A stretch of 45,590 nt of DNA from Acidobacteriota bacterium (GCA_030066195.1 JASJCB010000066.1:1-45590); one strand, 5' to 3'. Positions 1-8,303 are shown, counted from the first letter of the stretch. The notes: generated from the sequence alone by a model not told the origin. Numbers and translations are program-made.

Positions 1-10
1 GCCCTTTGCG

Positions 11-39
11 ACATCTCTGGCAAATTCCTTTGGAGATGT
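11..39. repeat. Short inverted repeat at the window edge
   Basis: ACATCTC at 11-17 and GAGATGT at 33-39 are perfect 7-base complements around a 15-base loop. It lies downstream of the Rpn gene on the minus strand. There is no T-run, so it is a weak terminator candidate at best. Confidence 0.35.
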
Positions 40-94
40 TGCATATGTCCGATTTCTGACATGTGAATAAGTATACGAAACACTTTGTCAGTTG

Positions 95-1066
95 CTAACG
101 AACCAATGTGGTGCCGGACTTCCGCGCCGTGCCACTAGCTTGAAGTTCAGCCAGGCGTTTTTCAAGCGTTGCTATTTCTTTAGAGTAGAAATCTTCCGGG
201 ATCATGTTCCTTTCTCGCAGAGATTTAAGAGTCTTAATCTCACCCAAAATCTCGCCCTCGGCTTTTCCTTCAGCAATTCCCTCGGCAATTCCCTCAGCTT
301 TGGCTTCGGCTTTCCACTTGTTCTCTAAAAACTCACTGATGGATGTTGCTACCGGCATGGCCATACCCCGCTCCTTAGTAATGGCTTTTAGTTGTTTTTC
401 CGGCAGTTTGCCGTACTGCCGGGTGAAGAAATGAATAAGGAATTGGTGATCGTTGGTCAGGCGGTCGCCCATTCGATCGGCCGCTTCGTAGACTTGTTTG
501 ACGAGTTCTTCCCGAGAAATGCCTTCATCGTCGGCTTTCAAGGCAAGTAAACAACTGAAGAGAGTTTTCTCCGCAATCAAGGCGGTGCTCTTTTCGTTAT
601 TCACCTTGATAATATCACAGGTAAACAACACTTTTCCCTTCTTGTCGGAGAAGCTGATCCAGCGCTCGTTACAGGGAGAAGATGCCCATTTCCCATCGTC
701 GGCGAAGAGAGCGATCGGCCAGACAGGATCATTCCCCATCTGCCAGGAACACGTGGCATAGAAAAATACCTGGTCGATGACTTCCTCACGTTTGTTCTTG
801 TGTTCGATGATCGAAACGATACGATGCCGGCGGTTTTCGATGGTCACTTCGATACTCAGAAAAAGGTCGGCGCGGATCTTATTGCGCAAGTCAGGGAACT
901 TCTGCTGGAATTCCTTGTCCAGATACCTGATATCGGTGATGCGGGCGCCGAAATAATGACCGAAGAACTCCGCGGTAAAGGCGTAAATCAGCCACTTCAT
1001 CAGACTATCGTGGATCTCGGTATCCCTGATCTCAGGGTGGGTAACGGCTGTATTCTCTTTGGACAT
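95..1066 (-). CDS. Rpn-family recombination-promoting nuclease / PD-(D/E)XK transposase-like protein
   Basis: About 323 residues. Rpn proteins are PD-(D/E)XK endonucleases that promote RecA-independent recombination and are often annotated as putative transposases. The nuclease core is visible as Asp67 (in RADLFLSIEV) followed by Glu88-x-Lys90 (in IIEHKNK), in the place where the family usually has EHQ/EHK. The C-terminal third carries the glycine/glutamate repeat typical of these proteins (AEGIAEGIAEGKAEG), encoded by nearly tandem 12-bp DNA units around positions 250-300, then a predicted coiled coil. The start is the second of two adjacent ATGs, four bases after a GGAGG at 1071-1075; an in-frame ATG at 1102 has no such site. 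It has no operon partner. The Rpn assignment is firm at family level; activity is inferred. Confidence 0.85.
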   Translation of the reverse strand: MSKENTAVTHPEIRDTEIHDSLMKWLIYAFTAEFFGHYFGARITDIRYLDKEFQQKFPDLRNKIRADLFLSIEVTIENRRHRIVSIIEHKNKREEVIDQVFFYATCSWQMGNDPVWPIALFADDGKWASSPCNERWISFSDKKGKVLFTCDIIKVNNEKSTALIAEKTLFSCLLALKADDEGISREELVKQVYEAADRMGDRLTNDHQFLIHFFTRQYGKLPEKQLKAITKERGMAMPVATSISEFLENKWKAEAKAEGIAEGIAEGKAEGEILGEIKTLKSLRERNMIPEDFYSKEIATLEKRLAELQASGTARKSGTTLVR

Positions 1067-1223
1067 CATTCCTCCGCGCACACGACTCCCGTTTAGGGGC
1101 ACAGTTGTCCCAATGTATTTTTGTCTTTTACCATTACCGACGCGTCACCTCACCATACCCTGGCTCTCTGTAGGAAAGCAACCTGAAAAATGAATTAATC
1201 GCCAGGTATTAATAGGGTTGACT

Positions 1224-1268
1224 CAATTTGCCAGGGCAATTTCCAAAATCAATATTTGCCTGGCAAAT
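1224..1268. repeat. Two related palindromes in the gap between the Rpn and cytochrome genes
   Basis: ATTTGCCTGGCAAAT at 1254-1268 is a perfect palindrome with 7-base arms around one T. About 30 bases to the left, at 1224-1240, AATTTGCC-A-GGGCAATT is an imperfect copy of the same design. The pair lies about 160-200 bp upstream of the Rpn start and 90-130 bp downstream of the cytochrome stop. This spacing would suit two sites for a dimeric repressor or a small mobile repeat. No regulator is encoded nearby, so function is unknown. The rest of 1103-1354 holds no gene I can support. Confidence 0.5.
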
Positions 1269-1354
1269 CTTGTGGTGGATGATAGCGCGGGCTTCATCGC
1301 TTCCTTGAAAGAGAAAGGAGTTCGGGTTCGTGAGGCGCCCTGAACTATGAGTTA

Positions 1355-2203
1355 TCAAAACTCGTCGCCTGAGCCGAAGCCGAAGCCATCCTCTTCTTCT
1401 CCACTGAAGTCGGGTTCGTGGCCCGGTCGGTTTGGGTCACGCAGCCAGTGGATGTAGGCGATGATCGCGTCTACATCTTCATTCGGGATTTTTCCCCGAT
1501 ATGCGGGCATGGTCAGAACCTGCTCATCCAGGAAAACACGGGCCATGCGGCTGTCTTTCAGGCGTTTGCAGATGCCGTCCAGAATCCATTCCCTGAGTTC
1601 TTCGTCGTTGGCAACCAGTTTCTTGAAGTCTTCACCGTGCCATGCGGGGATACGTCCCACAAGAGAACCCGGATTGGGGATATCCAGGCGACCGCCCGGT
1701 CCGTGACAGCTGAAACATCCGTGTTTCTGTGCCGCCTTGTAGCCCGCGACGGCCTGATCTTCCTTAGGATAGACAGTGCAGGCGATAGCGTGGTACCAGG
1801 CGATCAGGTCTTCCAGTTCTCTATCGGTAATCTTGCCGCGATAGGCGGGCATGACCACCGCGCGTTTGGATTTTGTCGCTTCGTAGTCCGGTTTTTCGCG
1901 CAGACGAGCGGGAGCGCCGTCCAAAATCCATTCTCGCAGTTCGGTTTCATCGTTGACCGCCATCATGAAGGCGAAATCGGCCAGGGCCGGTATTTTTGCC
2001 GCGCCGGGATTGGGGACGCCGCCGTTGCCCATGGGACCGTGACAGCGCGTACAGCCGAGGTCCTGAGCCAGGCGCCAACCTCTCGTTTCGGGGCTCTCGC
2101 CGGAGGAAAAGAAGACCGCGCGGACATCGGTTCGCAACAGGGCCAATCCGAGGCCGCCCAGCAATACCGCCGCTAAGGCTATCGAAGTTTTCAGCTTACC
2201 CAT
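1355..2203 (-). CDS. Membrane-anchored dihaem cytochrome c (two cytochrome c domains)
   Basis: 282 residues. An N-terminal hydrophobic segment (about residues 6-24) acts as signal or anchor, placing the rest outside the cytoplasmic membrane. Two class I cytochrome c domains follow in tandem: haem motifs CTRCH (51-55) and CFSCH (163-167), each followed at similar spacing by a probable axial methionine in VVMPAYRG (Met118) and TMPAYRG (Met232). The domains repeat each other closely (EWILDG and MPAYRGKI occur in both), showing an internal duplication. The C-terminus is acidic and glycine-rich. The start is supported by AAGGAG eight bases upstream. It is divergent from the reaction-centre-type cytochrome gene across 94 bp, so the two may share control and an electron-transfer role. 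Partner and substrate are unknown. Confidence 0.9.
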   Translation of the reverse strand: MGKLKTSIALAAVLLGGLGLALLRTDVRAVFFSSGESPETRGWRLAQDLGCTRCHGPMGNGGVPNPGAAKIPALADFAFMMAVNDETELREWILDGAPARLREKPDYEATKSKRAVVMPAYRGKITDRELEDLIAWYHAIACTVYPKEDQAVAGYKAAQKHGCFSCHGPGGRLDIPNPGSLVGRIPAWHGEDFKKLVANDEELREWILDGICKRLKDSRMARVFLDEQVLTMPAYRGKIPNEDVDAIIAYIHWLRDPNRPGHEPDFSGEEEDGFGFGSGDEF

Positions 2204-2237
2204 GGCGCAGGCTCCTTTCTGCCGGATGAAAGTATTC

Positions 2238-2243
2238 TATAAT
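2238..2243 (+). promoter_or_regulatory. Possible -10 box for the reaction-centre-type cytochrome gene
   Basis: A perfect TATAAT lies in the 94-bp divergent gap, 54 bp before the chosen start at 2298. No good -35 hexamer lies 16-18 bp upstream, so this is a weak call. If used, transcription would begin near 2250, which also excludes the in-frame ATG at 2202. Confidence 0.35.
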
Positions 2244-2297
2244 ACACGGGTTTGCAGAATCATGTGTGCCGTTGTACAAGCCATGGAGGATAACGTT

Positions 2298-2999
2298 ATG
2301 TTGAGGATACTGTTTGCGGCAGGTTTGGTGCTGTCGCTGTTCCCGGGTATTGCCGTTGCCCAGGAATACGAGAACTTACAGGTTTTGCCCAAGGATATCA
2401 GTAAACGCGAGATGGGCAGCATCATGAAGAAGTTCAGCGCCGCCTTGGGTGTACGCTGCAATTACTGCCATGTGGGCGAAGAGGGTGCGCCGCTCTCCAC
2501 CTACGACTTTGCTTCCGATGATAACAAGCGCAAGAAAACCGCCCGAGTGATGATGAAAATGACGAAGGCGGTCAACAATGACCATATCGAAGAAGCCGGC
2601 GCGGTGAATTGCTACACCTGCCATCGCGGCGTTGCGCATCCACGCACCCTGGCTCAGGAGATGAATCTTGCTCATTCGCGGGGCGGCATGGATCGTGTGC
2701 GTGGTCATTACAACAAACTGCGCGAGAAATATTACGGCAAGGGATCCTACAATTTCGGCGAGCGCAGTCTGCTCGGCTTCGGCGAACAGTTGGCCGCAAA
2801 TAAAAAGTACGACGATGCCCTGGCCGTTTTCGAAATGAACCTGACGCACCACCCAAAAAGCGCCATGACCTACGCCTACATGGGCGAAACCTGGTCTCGC
2901 AAGGGCGATAAGGCCAAAGCGGCAGAATTTATGGCTAAGGCCGTGGAACTGGACCCGAATCCCGACTACAGGAAACGCCTGGAAAAACTGAAGCAGTAA
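2298..2999 (+). CDS. Reaction-centre-type cytochrome c subunit with C-terminal TPR
   Basis: 233 residues. A signal peptide (about 1-21, ending AVA-Q) is followed by a short dihaem domain with CNYCH (54-58) and CYTCH (105-109). Between them the TARVMMKMTKAVN helix supplies candidate methionine ligands. This matches the photosynthetic reaction centre cytochrome c subunit family, which is widespread in non-phototrophic Acidobacteriota. Residues about 160-230 form one or two TPR-like helical repeats (LAANKKYDDALAVFE, YMGETWSRKGDKAKA). I chose the ATG at 2298 because GGAGG stands eight bases before it and the signal peptide begins there; an in-frame ATG at 2202 would add an implausible non-signal leader. 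The likely role is periplasmic electron transfer; the partner is unknown. Confidence 0.88.
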   Translation: MLRILFAAGLVLSLFPGIAVAQEYENLQVLPKDISKREMGSIMKKFSAALGVRCNYCHVGEEGAPLSTYDFASDDNKRKKTARVMMKMTKAVNNDHIEEAGAVNCYTCHRGVAHPRTLAQEMNLAHSRGGMDRVRGHYNKLREKYYGKGSYNFGERSLLGFGEQLAANKKYDDALAVFEMNLTHHPKSAMTYAYMGETWSRKGDKAKAAEFMAKAVELDPNPDYRKRLEKLKQ

Positions 3000-3010
3000 C
3001 TGAAATCCTT

Positions 3011-3042
3011 CACGGGTCGGTCTTCCGTGAGACCGACCCGTG
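3011..3042. terminator. Bidirectional hairpin between convergent genes
   Basis: CACGGGTCGGTC at 3011-3022 and GACCGACCCGTG at 3031-3042 are perfect 12-base complements with an 8-base loop. The hairpin starts 12 bp after the cytochrome stop and ends nine bp from the stop of the converging propeller gene. No clear T-run follows on either strand, but position and stability argue for a shared terminator. Confidence 0.75.
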
Positions 3043-3050
3043 TCGTCCGG

Positions 3051-4301
3051 TTAGGGGTTACGAATGGCGTAAAGCGCCTTATGAGTGCGCATGTAAAGGG
3101 TTTTGTTGCTTACGGCCAGAGAGGCCGAGCATCGTTCGCCCATGTCATTGGTGGCCAGAATCTTGAACTCCGGCCCCTGTTTCACCACGGTGACCACGCC
3201 GTCCTCGCTCATCAGGTATAACTTGCCGTCGGCGGCCAGGGGCGAACCTCTATGACGGAAGCTGTGGGTGCGTTCCATGTAATATTCCTTGCCGGTCTTC
3301 GCGTCCAGGCAAATCAGAACGCCGTTCTCGCGGCAGAGGTATACCAGGCCGTCGCTGATCACCGGAGACGGTACGTCGGGCGTGTTGCTGTTGCGCTTCC
3401 AATGATAGGCCGATTGTTTATCGGTTATATCGCCCTTGGCGCCCTCCGGTTTCAGGGCCAGTACGGGGCCGTTTTTGGCCGACGGCACGATGATCATGCC
3501 CGGTGCGGTCACCGGCGAGGCCACAAAGCGCAGGTAGGGATTGTATTGCTCCTTTTGAAGCCCGCCGCAACGCCAGATTTCGGAGCCGTCCTTCAGGCTG
3601 TGGGCCACGATATAGTCGGCCCCGTGCGTCAACAGTTGTTCTAGCCCGTTGTAACGGTAGATGACCGGCGAGGCATAGCTGTGCAGGTTCTCCGAACGGG
3701 CGTCTGTATCGCGCTTTGCCTTCCAGATTTCCTTGCCGGTCTTTTTGTCCAGGGCCACGACGGCTTGGGCGTTGTCGTGCATCAAAGCCAGGTAGAGCCG
3801 ATCACCGTCCAGCAGGGGAGTGGTGGCCATACCCCAGTACATCTTGAATTGACCGTATTCCTTCTGGACATCGATGCGCCATTGCTCGGCGCCGTTCATG
3901 TCGAAGCAGGCCAGGGCGCCGGACGCCACAAAGGCCCAAACATGTTCACCGTCCGTGCTGGGCGAAGATGCGGCCTTGTTGCTTTCGCCCTGGCGAATGT
4001 CTTTATTGCCGGAACCCAGTTTAGCGTCCCACAAGGCTTTGCCCGAGGTGTCGAAGGCCATCAAAACCAGGTCATTCTTGTCTGCCGAGGTCAGGAAGAT
4101 GCGCTCACCCCAAACTACAGGCGTGGAAGGCGCGGGACCGGGTAACTCGGCCTTCCAGGCAATATTTTTCTCCGGCGACCATTCCACCGGCAGGCCGGTT
4201 TCCGTACTGATTCCCTTGTTATCGACGCCGCGCCAGGAGGGCCAGTTCTCCGGGCCGGCGTAGGCAGAACCGCAAAGTATGAATAGCATCAAAAGGCGCA
4301 T
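3051..4301 (-). CDS. Secreted PQQ-like beta-propeller protein (BamB-like fold)
   Basis: 416 residues. A signal peptide of about 15 residues (MRLLMLFILCGSAYA) is followed by the opening PENWPSWRG, typical of secreted PQQ-like propellers found in Acidobacteriota and Planctomycetes. The repeated blade signature is visible many times: ALDKKTGKEIWKA, CLDAKTGKEYYME, AFDTSGKALWDAK, AADGKLYLMSEDG. These form a seven- or eight-bladed propeller. There is no quinoprotein dehydrogenase active site that I can identify, so a scaffold or binding role outside the inner membrane is more likely than catalysis. The start at 4301 has AAGGAG five bases upstream; an in-frame ATG at 4358 lacks one and would bury the signal peptide. 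Confidence 0.85.
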   Translation of the reverse strand: MRLLMLFILCGSAYAGPENWPSWRGVDNKGISTETGLPVEWSPEKNIAWKAELPGPAPSTPVVWGERIFLTSADKNDLVLMAFDTSGKALWDAKLGSGNKDIRQGESNKAASSPSTDGEHVWAFVASGALACFDMNGAEQWRIDVQKEYGQFKMYWGMATTPLLDGDRLYLALMHDNAQAVVALDKKTGKEIWKAKRDTDARSENLHSYASPVIYRYNGLEQLLTHGADYIVAHSLKDGSEIWRCGGLQKEQYNPYLRFVASPVTAPGMIIVPSAKNGPVLALKPEGAKGDITDKQSAYHWKRNSNTPDVPSPVISDGLVYLCRENGVLICLDAKTGKEYYMERTHSFRHRGSPLAADGKLYLMSEDGVVTVVKQGPEFKILATNDMGERCSASLAVSNKTLYMRTHKALYAIRNP

Positions 4302-4412
4302 GATTTCTCCTTTACCGGGAGAGGTTCGTGATCGAGAATGAGTGATCATGGCGTTCATACAACCTCCCCTGGAATAGTATGGTTACCTATCTATTTATGT
4401 TGAAGGTTACAG

Positions 4413-4426
4413 GAAAGTCAACTTTC
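4413..4426. promoter_or_regulatory. Palindrome between divergent genes, possible operator
   Basis: GAAAGT-CA-ACTTTC is a perfect 14-bp palindrome centred in the gap between the PQQ-propeller gene (minus strand) and the hydrolase-fold gene (plus strand). Position suits an operator; no regulator is known. Confidence 0.3.
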
Positions 4427-4494
4427 TTCCGAATCTTATACATAGAGGGTCCGTATGCTGAAGTAGGGGTTTGTGACATCCGCGGAGGCCGGAA

Positions 4495-5310
4495 ATGATC
4501 CGAATCGGGGTTAACAACTTTATCGATTACAAGGATTTGGGTAAGGGTGATCCTGTCCTGATCGTGCCGTTGAAGTGTTGGCTGAAGGACGATCTGGAAC
4601 CGTTGGCAGAACATCATCGTGTCATCTTTTTCGACCCTAGGGGTCGCGGCGGCTCCACCCCCAAAGAGCCCGAGGAAATGGGCTTCGATCACGATGTAGA
4701 AGATCTGGAAACGTTGCGCCTGAACCTTGGCCTGAATCGCATCTCCCTGCTGGGTTGGGGATATTTCTCGTTGGTCACCGCGGCCTACGCCTCGCGTCAT
4801 CCCGAGCATTTGGACGCGTTGATCCTAACCGGAACCCCGGGCCCCACGGCCGCCTGGTGGGGGCAGGCCATCAACAACCTACAAGAACGGGTGGATCTGG
4901 CTGCCCTGGAGGCCATGACTACCCAATCACCCGACGAGGAAAACGAAGAATATTGCCGGCAGTGGAACAAGATCCTGCTGAACGGTTATTTCGCCGACCC
5001 TGCCAATATAGCGGCCATGAAGAGCAATCCCTTCCGCTACAAGAACGAGTTTCCTACCCGCGCCAATCGTAGCGTGGGCGCCGTATTCTCCTCGCTGGGC
5101 AACTGGGACCTGAGCGGAGAGTGGGAAGCCGTCACCACCCCGACCTTGATCATGCACGGCGAAGACGATTGGAACCCCCTGGCCTGCGCGGAGGCATGGG
5201 CCGTTCGCGATGAAACTCAATTGGTTACCGTGGAAGGCGCCGGACACTTGCCCTGGTTGGAAAATCCGCGATTCTTTGAACGGGTAGATCAGTTCCTGGC
5301 CGCGTTATAA
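4495..5310 (+). CDS. Alpha/beta-hydrolase-fold protein without the serine nucleophile
   Basis: 271 residues with a complete alpha/beta-hydrolase fold: DPRGRGGS after strand 4, the nucleophile-elbow region at 84-100, GEDDWNP carrying the acid Asp225, and GAGHLPWLENP carrying His251. The elbow, normally G-x-S-x-G, reads G87-W-G-Y-F91, so glycine occupies the serine position (codon GGA). The oxyanion-hole HG motif after the first strand is also missing (VPLKCWLKDD). Known family members need both for ester or C-C hydrolysis, so this is probably a non-classical or binding-only member. The start has GGAGG six bases upstream. The stop overlaps the stop of the converging DJ-1-like gene by six bases, leaving no room for a terminator between them. 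Confidence 0.88.
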   Translation: MIRIGVNNFIDYKDLGKGDPVLIVPLKCWLKDDLEPLAEHHRVIFFDPRGRGGSTPKEPEEMGFDHDVEDLETLRLNLGLNRISLLGWGYFSLVTAAYASRHPEHLDALILTGTPGPTAAWWGQAINNLQERVDLAALEAMTTQSPDEENEEYCRQWNKILLNGYFADPANIAAMKSNPFRYKNEFPTRANRSVGAVFSSLGNWDLSGEWEAVTTPTLIMHGEDDWNPLACAEAWAVRDETQLVTVEGAGHLPWLENPRFFERVDQFLAAL

Positions 5311-5895
5311 CTTGCCCTTCCAGTCGTACTCCATGTAGTGAGCCGCTTTGAGGGCGTCGTCCATGCCCAGGCGGTCGGCCACTACGCCGAAAGCCATGTC
5401 GATCCCCGCCGAGATACCCGCGCTGATGACCCGATCGCCGTGGTCCAACACGCGCTTGTCCCGTTCGATGGGGTTGTCGGGCGCCAACTCCGCCAGTTCA
5501 TCGAAAGCGCTGTTGTGGGTGGTCAGGCTTAGACCGTCGACCAGGCCCGCTTTAACCAGTAGGAATACGCCGGTGCATACGGAGAGCACACGAGTCGCCT
5601 TGCTCGCACGTTCCCGAATCCAGTCGATAAGGATCTTGTTTCCCTCTTCGGTCCGCGTGCCTCTGCCGCCCGGAATCAGCAAGAGGTCGATGTGCGGCGC
5701 CTCTTCCAAAACGTTGAAATCGGGCGTAAAGGTAAGACCGTTAAAGCTGCGGATCAAGTGTTTCTGCCCGATCGTAAAAACCTTATAGGCGTCTTTCTTT
5801 ACCCTGGCGGCGCATGAAAATACCTCGTAAGGTCCGGTAAAGTCCAACAGCTCTACATCGTCGAAGGTCACAATGCCTACGTTTTGGGTTTCCAT
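5305..5895 (-). CDS. DJ-1/PfpI family protein, isonitrile-hydratase-like
   Basis: 196 residues, a full-length single DJ-1/PfpI domain of cytoplasmic type. The nucleophile elbow is SVCTGVFLL, with Cys107 followed by Thr108, and Asp18 lies in LLDFTGPYEVF. This Asp/Cys-Thr arrangement matches isonitrile hydratase (InhA), whose Asp17, Cys101 and Thr102 are catalytic, and the C-terminal HYMEYDWKG resembles that subgroup too. PGGRGTR precedes the elbow as in the family. Substrate is inferred only; related transcription-factor N-domains share the fold, but no HTH is attached here. The start has GGAGG five bases upstream. It lies 51 bp downstream of the hybrid kinase stop on the same strand, so the two could be cotranscribed. 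Confidence 0.85.
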   Translation of the reverse strand: METQNVGIVTFDDVELLDFTGPYEVFSCAARVKKDAYKVFTIGQKHLIRSFNGLTFTPDFNVLEEAPHIDLLLIPGGRGTRTEEGNKILIDWIRERASKATRVLSVCTGVFLLVKAGLVDGLSLTTHNSAFDELAELAPDNPIERDKRVLDHGDRVISAGISAGIDMAFGVVADRLGMDDALKAAHYMEYDWKGKL

Positions 5896-5946
5896 GTCAT
5901 CCTCCGGGGTTCTGAGTCGAACGGCGGGGGAAGCATAACATTTTCG

Positions 5947-8214
5947 CTAGACACTTTGGAAGTAACGTTCCAACACGCCCACCAGGTCGCTGATGGATAC
6001 CGGCTTGGCCAGAAAATCGTTCATCCCGGCTCGGTAACAGCGCTCGCGTTCTTCCAAAAGGACGCCCGCCGAAAGGGCGATGATGGGCGTATCGGGACCG
6101 CCCTCGCGCTCACGAATATGCCGCGTTGCCTGCAAGCCGTCCAGTTCCGGCATATGGCAGTCCATCAAAATGAGGTCCGGGCTCTCCTGGCGCCATTGCG
6201 AGATGGCCTCGTTGCCGTTATTGGCCACCACGATATTACAGCCCAGCTTTTGCAACATGCGTGAGACGACCCGCTGGTTGACGACATTGTCGTCCACCAC
6301 CAGGATCTTGACATCGAAGCGTTCCAAGGGCTTGGTGTCCTTGCGCGAATCGTGCTCGGCAAGGGTTCCCCTGGAAACGAAATCGGACTTGCCGGTCATC
6401 AAGGATTCCAAGAACCGGGCCAGTGTATAGCGTTGCGCGGGACGCGACAGGTAGCCTTGAAATCCCATTTCCCTAAAAACTTTGTCCTCTTCCGAGTCCG
6501 GCAACGCGGTAAAGACCGCCGTTCTCGGCTTGACGAAACCGGATGCCTCCAACTGGGCCGCAAAACCCATGGCGTCCATGTCGCCCAGTTCCTTTTCGAT
6601 CAAAATAAGGTCAGCCTTACGCCCTTCTACCCGGTCGGCGTCCAAGGCGGCCAGGGCGTCTTCCCCGGTCGGATGCCCGCTGACCTCCGCGCCCCAACGC
6701 TCCAGTTTCTCCAGGGAAATCTCGCGACCCACGCTGTCGGGTTCAACCACAAGAACGCGCCGGCCGTGCAGGCAGGGCAATTCGTCTTCCCATTCTACCG
6801 GGTGTGTGCCGGGAACCGCGCCAACTTCCAGCGAAAACGAGAAGGTGGAGCCGGAACCCGGCCGGGAGGTCACGGCTACGCGGCCCCCCATTAATTCACT
6901 CAACTTACGGCAAATGGAAAGGCCCAGGCCGGTACCGCTGAAACGCCGGGTGCTGCCGCTGTCTACCTGGGTGAAGGCATCGAAGATGCCGCCCAATTTC
7001 TCGGGTGGAATGCCGATACCGGTATCGGTAACGGCGATCCCGATGGTGGAACGTTCGTCGTCGATACGCTCGTGATCCACCGAAAACAAAATATGCCCGC
7101 TTTCGGTGAACTTGAGCGCGTTGGAGGCATAGTTCAACAAAATCTGGCGAATGCGACCGGGATCGCCCTTGAAGGTAGGCAGGCTGTCGCCGGTGTAACG
7201 CAGGTGCAAGGCCAAACCCTGCGCCCGCGCCTTGCCGACCAACAGGGCCAGCAGTTCGGACATCACCTTTTCCAGGTCGAAAGGCACGTTTTCGATGCGA
7301 AACTTACCGGCCTCGATTTTTGAGAGGTCCAGGATGTCGTCGATAATTTCCAGCAGGGCGACCGTCGATCCGTGGATGGTATCGGTGTACTCTCGCTGTT
7401 CGCGGGATAATTCGGTACGGCGCAACAATTCGACCATGCCCATCACACCGTTCATGGGGGTGCGGATCTCGTGACTCATATTGGCCAGGAAGGCGCCTTT
7501 GGCCACGGCTGCCTGCTCGGCGGCTTCGCGGGAACGGTTGAGCTTGTCCTCGGTCTCCTCCTGGGTGTCCAGCAGGAGGTTGTATTCCTCGGCCAAAAGG
7601 CCCATCTCGTCATCGGTGCTCCACAGAACCCGGTTCTTGACGCCGGACAATCGCGTTTCCAGAATAGCCTGGCGCAGACGAACCAGCGGCTTGTCGATGG
7701 TGCCCCGAAAAGCGATCTCCGAAGCGCCGCAAATCAGGGCCAGCAAGACCACCAGCACAATCAGGCGCACTCGTAAGTCTTCGGCATGCCGTTGTTGCAG
7801 GGTGTCCAATTGATAGGTGAAGACCACCTTTCCCAAGTCGGATGTTTCTGAGCCCGCCGGCGCGAGGCTGAAGGCCAACGATTGCCTGGCGCGCCAGGCC
7901 CCTTCGGCTCGATGGTTGACCAGAGAGGTTTCGTCCTTGTCGAAAACCTCGATCTCGGTGATTTCCGGTAGAAGCATCAAGTTCGCGCTCAAACGCTCCA
8001 ACTCGTTGATTTGTTGTTGCTTGACCGAGGAGATCAGGGCCGTGACATGTTCCGGGCCGCTTCCCAATTCGCGAATTCGATCTCTCAATCCCTCGGCCGC
8101 CGTCTTGTAGGCGATCCATGAGCCCAGCAACGCTTCTGCCAGCAGGCAAACAAGCAACATGGGAACCAATCTGAAGAAGAATTGATAGCGAAGACTTTTA
8201 ATTCCGGACGACAT
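5947..8214 (-). CDS. Hybrid sensor histidine kinase with two receiver domains, the first degenerate
   Basis: 755 residues. Order: membrane helix (about 15-35), periplasmic sensor without a recognised name (36-145), second helix (150-168), HAMP-like linker, coiled coil, HisKA with phospho-accepting His248 in NMSHEIRTPMNG, ATPase domain with N-box (NYASNALKF), DTGIGIP and GTGLGLS, then two receivers. Receiver 1 (about 485-605) has EPD in place of the acidic pair, Glu540 where the phosphorylated Asp should be (LILIE), and Arg591 in place of the conserved Lys. Receiver 2 (about 635-755) is intact, with Asp685 (LILMDCHMP) and KP at 737-738. No output domain is present, so phosphate presumably passes to a separate protein. 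The ribosome binding site before 8214 is weak. Confidence 0.92.
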   Translation of the reverse strand: MSSGIKSLRYQFFFRLVPMLLVCLLAEALLGSWIAYKTAAEGLRDRIRELGSGPEHVTALISSVKQQQINELERLSANLMLLPEITEIEVFDKDETSLVNHRAEGAWRARQSLAFSLAPAGSETSDLGKVVFTYQLDTLQQRHAEDLRVRLIVLVVLLALICGASEIAFRGTIDKPLVRLRQAILETRLSGVKNRVLWSTDDEMGLLAEEYNLLLDTQEETEDKLNRSREAAEQAAVAKGAFLANMSHEIRTPMNGVMGMVELLRRTELSREQREYTDTIHGSTVALLEIIDDILDLSKIEAGKFRIENVPFDLEKVMSELLALLVGKARAQGLALHLRYTGDSLPTFKGDPGRIRQILLNYASNALKFTESGHILFSVDHERIDDERSTIGIAVTDTGIGIPPEKLGGIFDAFTQVDSGSTRRFSGTGLGLSICRKLSELMGGRVAVTSRPGSGSTFSFSLEVGAVPGTHPVEWEDELPCLHGRRVLVVEPDSVGREISLEKLERWGAEVSGHPTGEDALAALDADRVEGRKADLILIEKELGDMDAMGFAAQLEASGFVKPRTAVFTALPDSEEDKVFREMGFQGYLSRPAQRYTLARFLESLMTGKSDFVSRGTLAEHDSRKDTKPLERFDVKILVVDDNVVNQRVVSRMLQKLGCNIVVANNGNEAISQWRQESPDLILMDCHMPELDGLQATRHIREREGGPDTPIIALSAGVLLEERERCYRAGMNDFLAKPVSISDLVGVLERYFQSV

Positions 8215-8303
8215 ACAACCCGCTCGATTCGATCAGCATACAGCCCTGCTACGACTTATCGATCGATCCGGCCGAGTTCTCAACCACCCAATGTCACGAA
8301 AAT

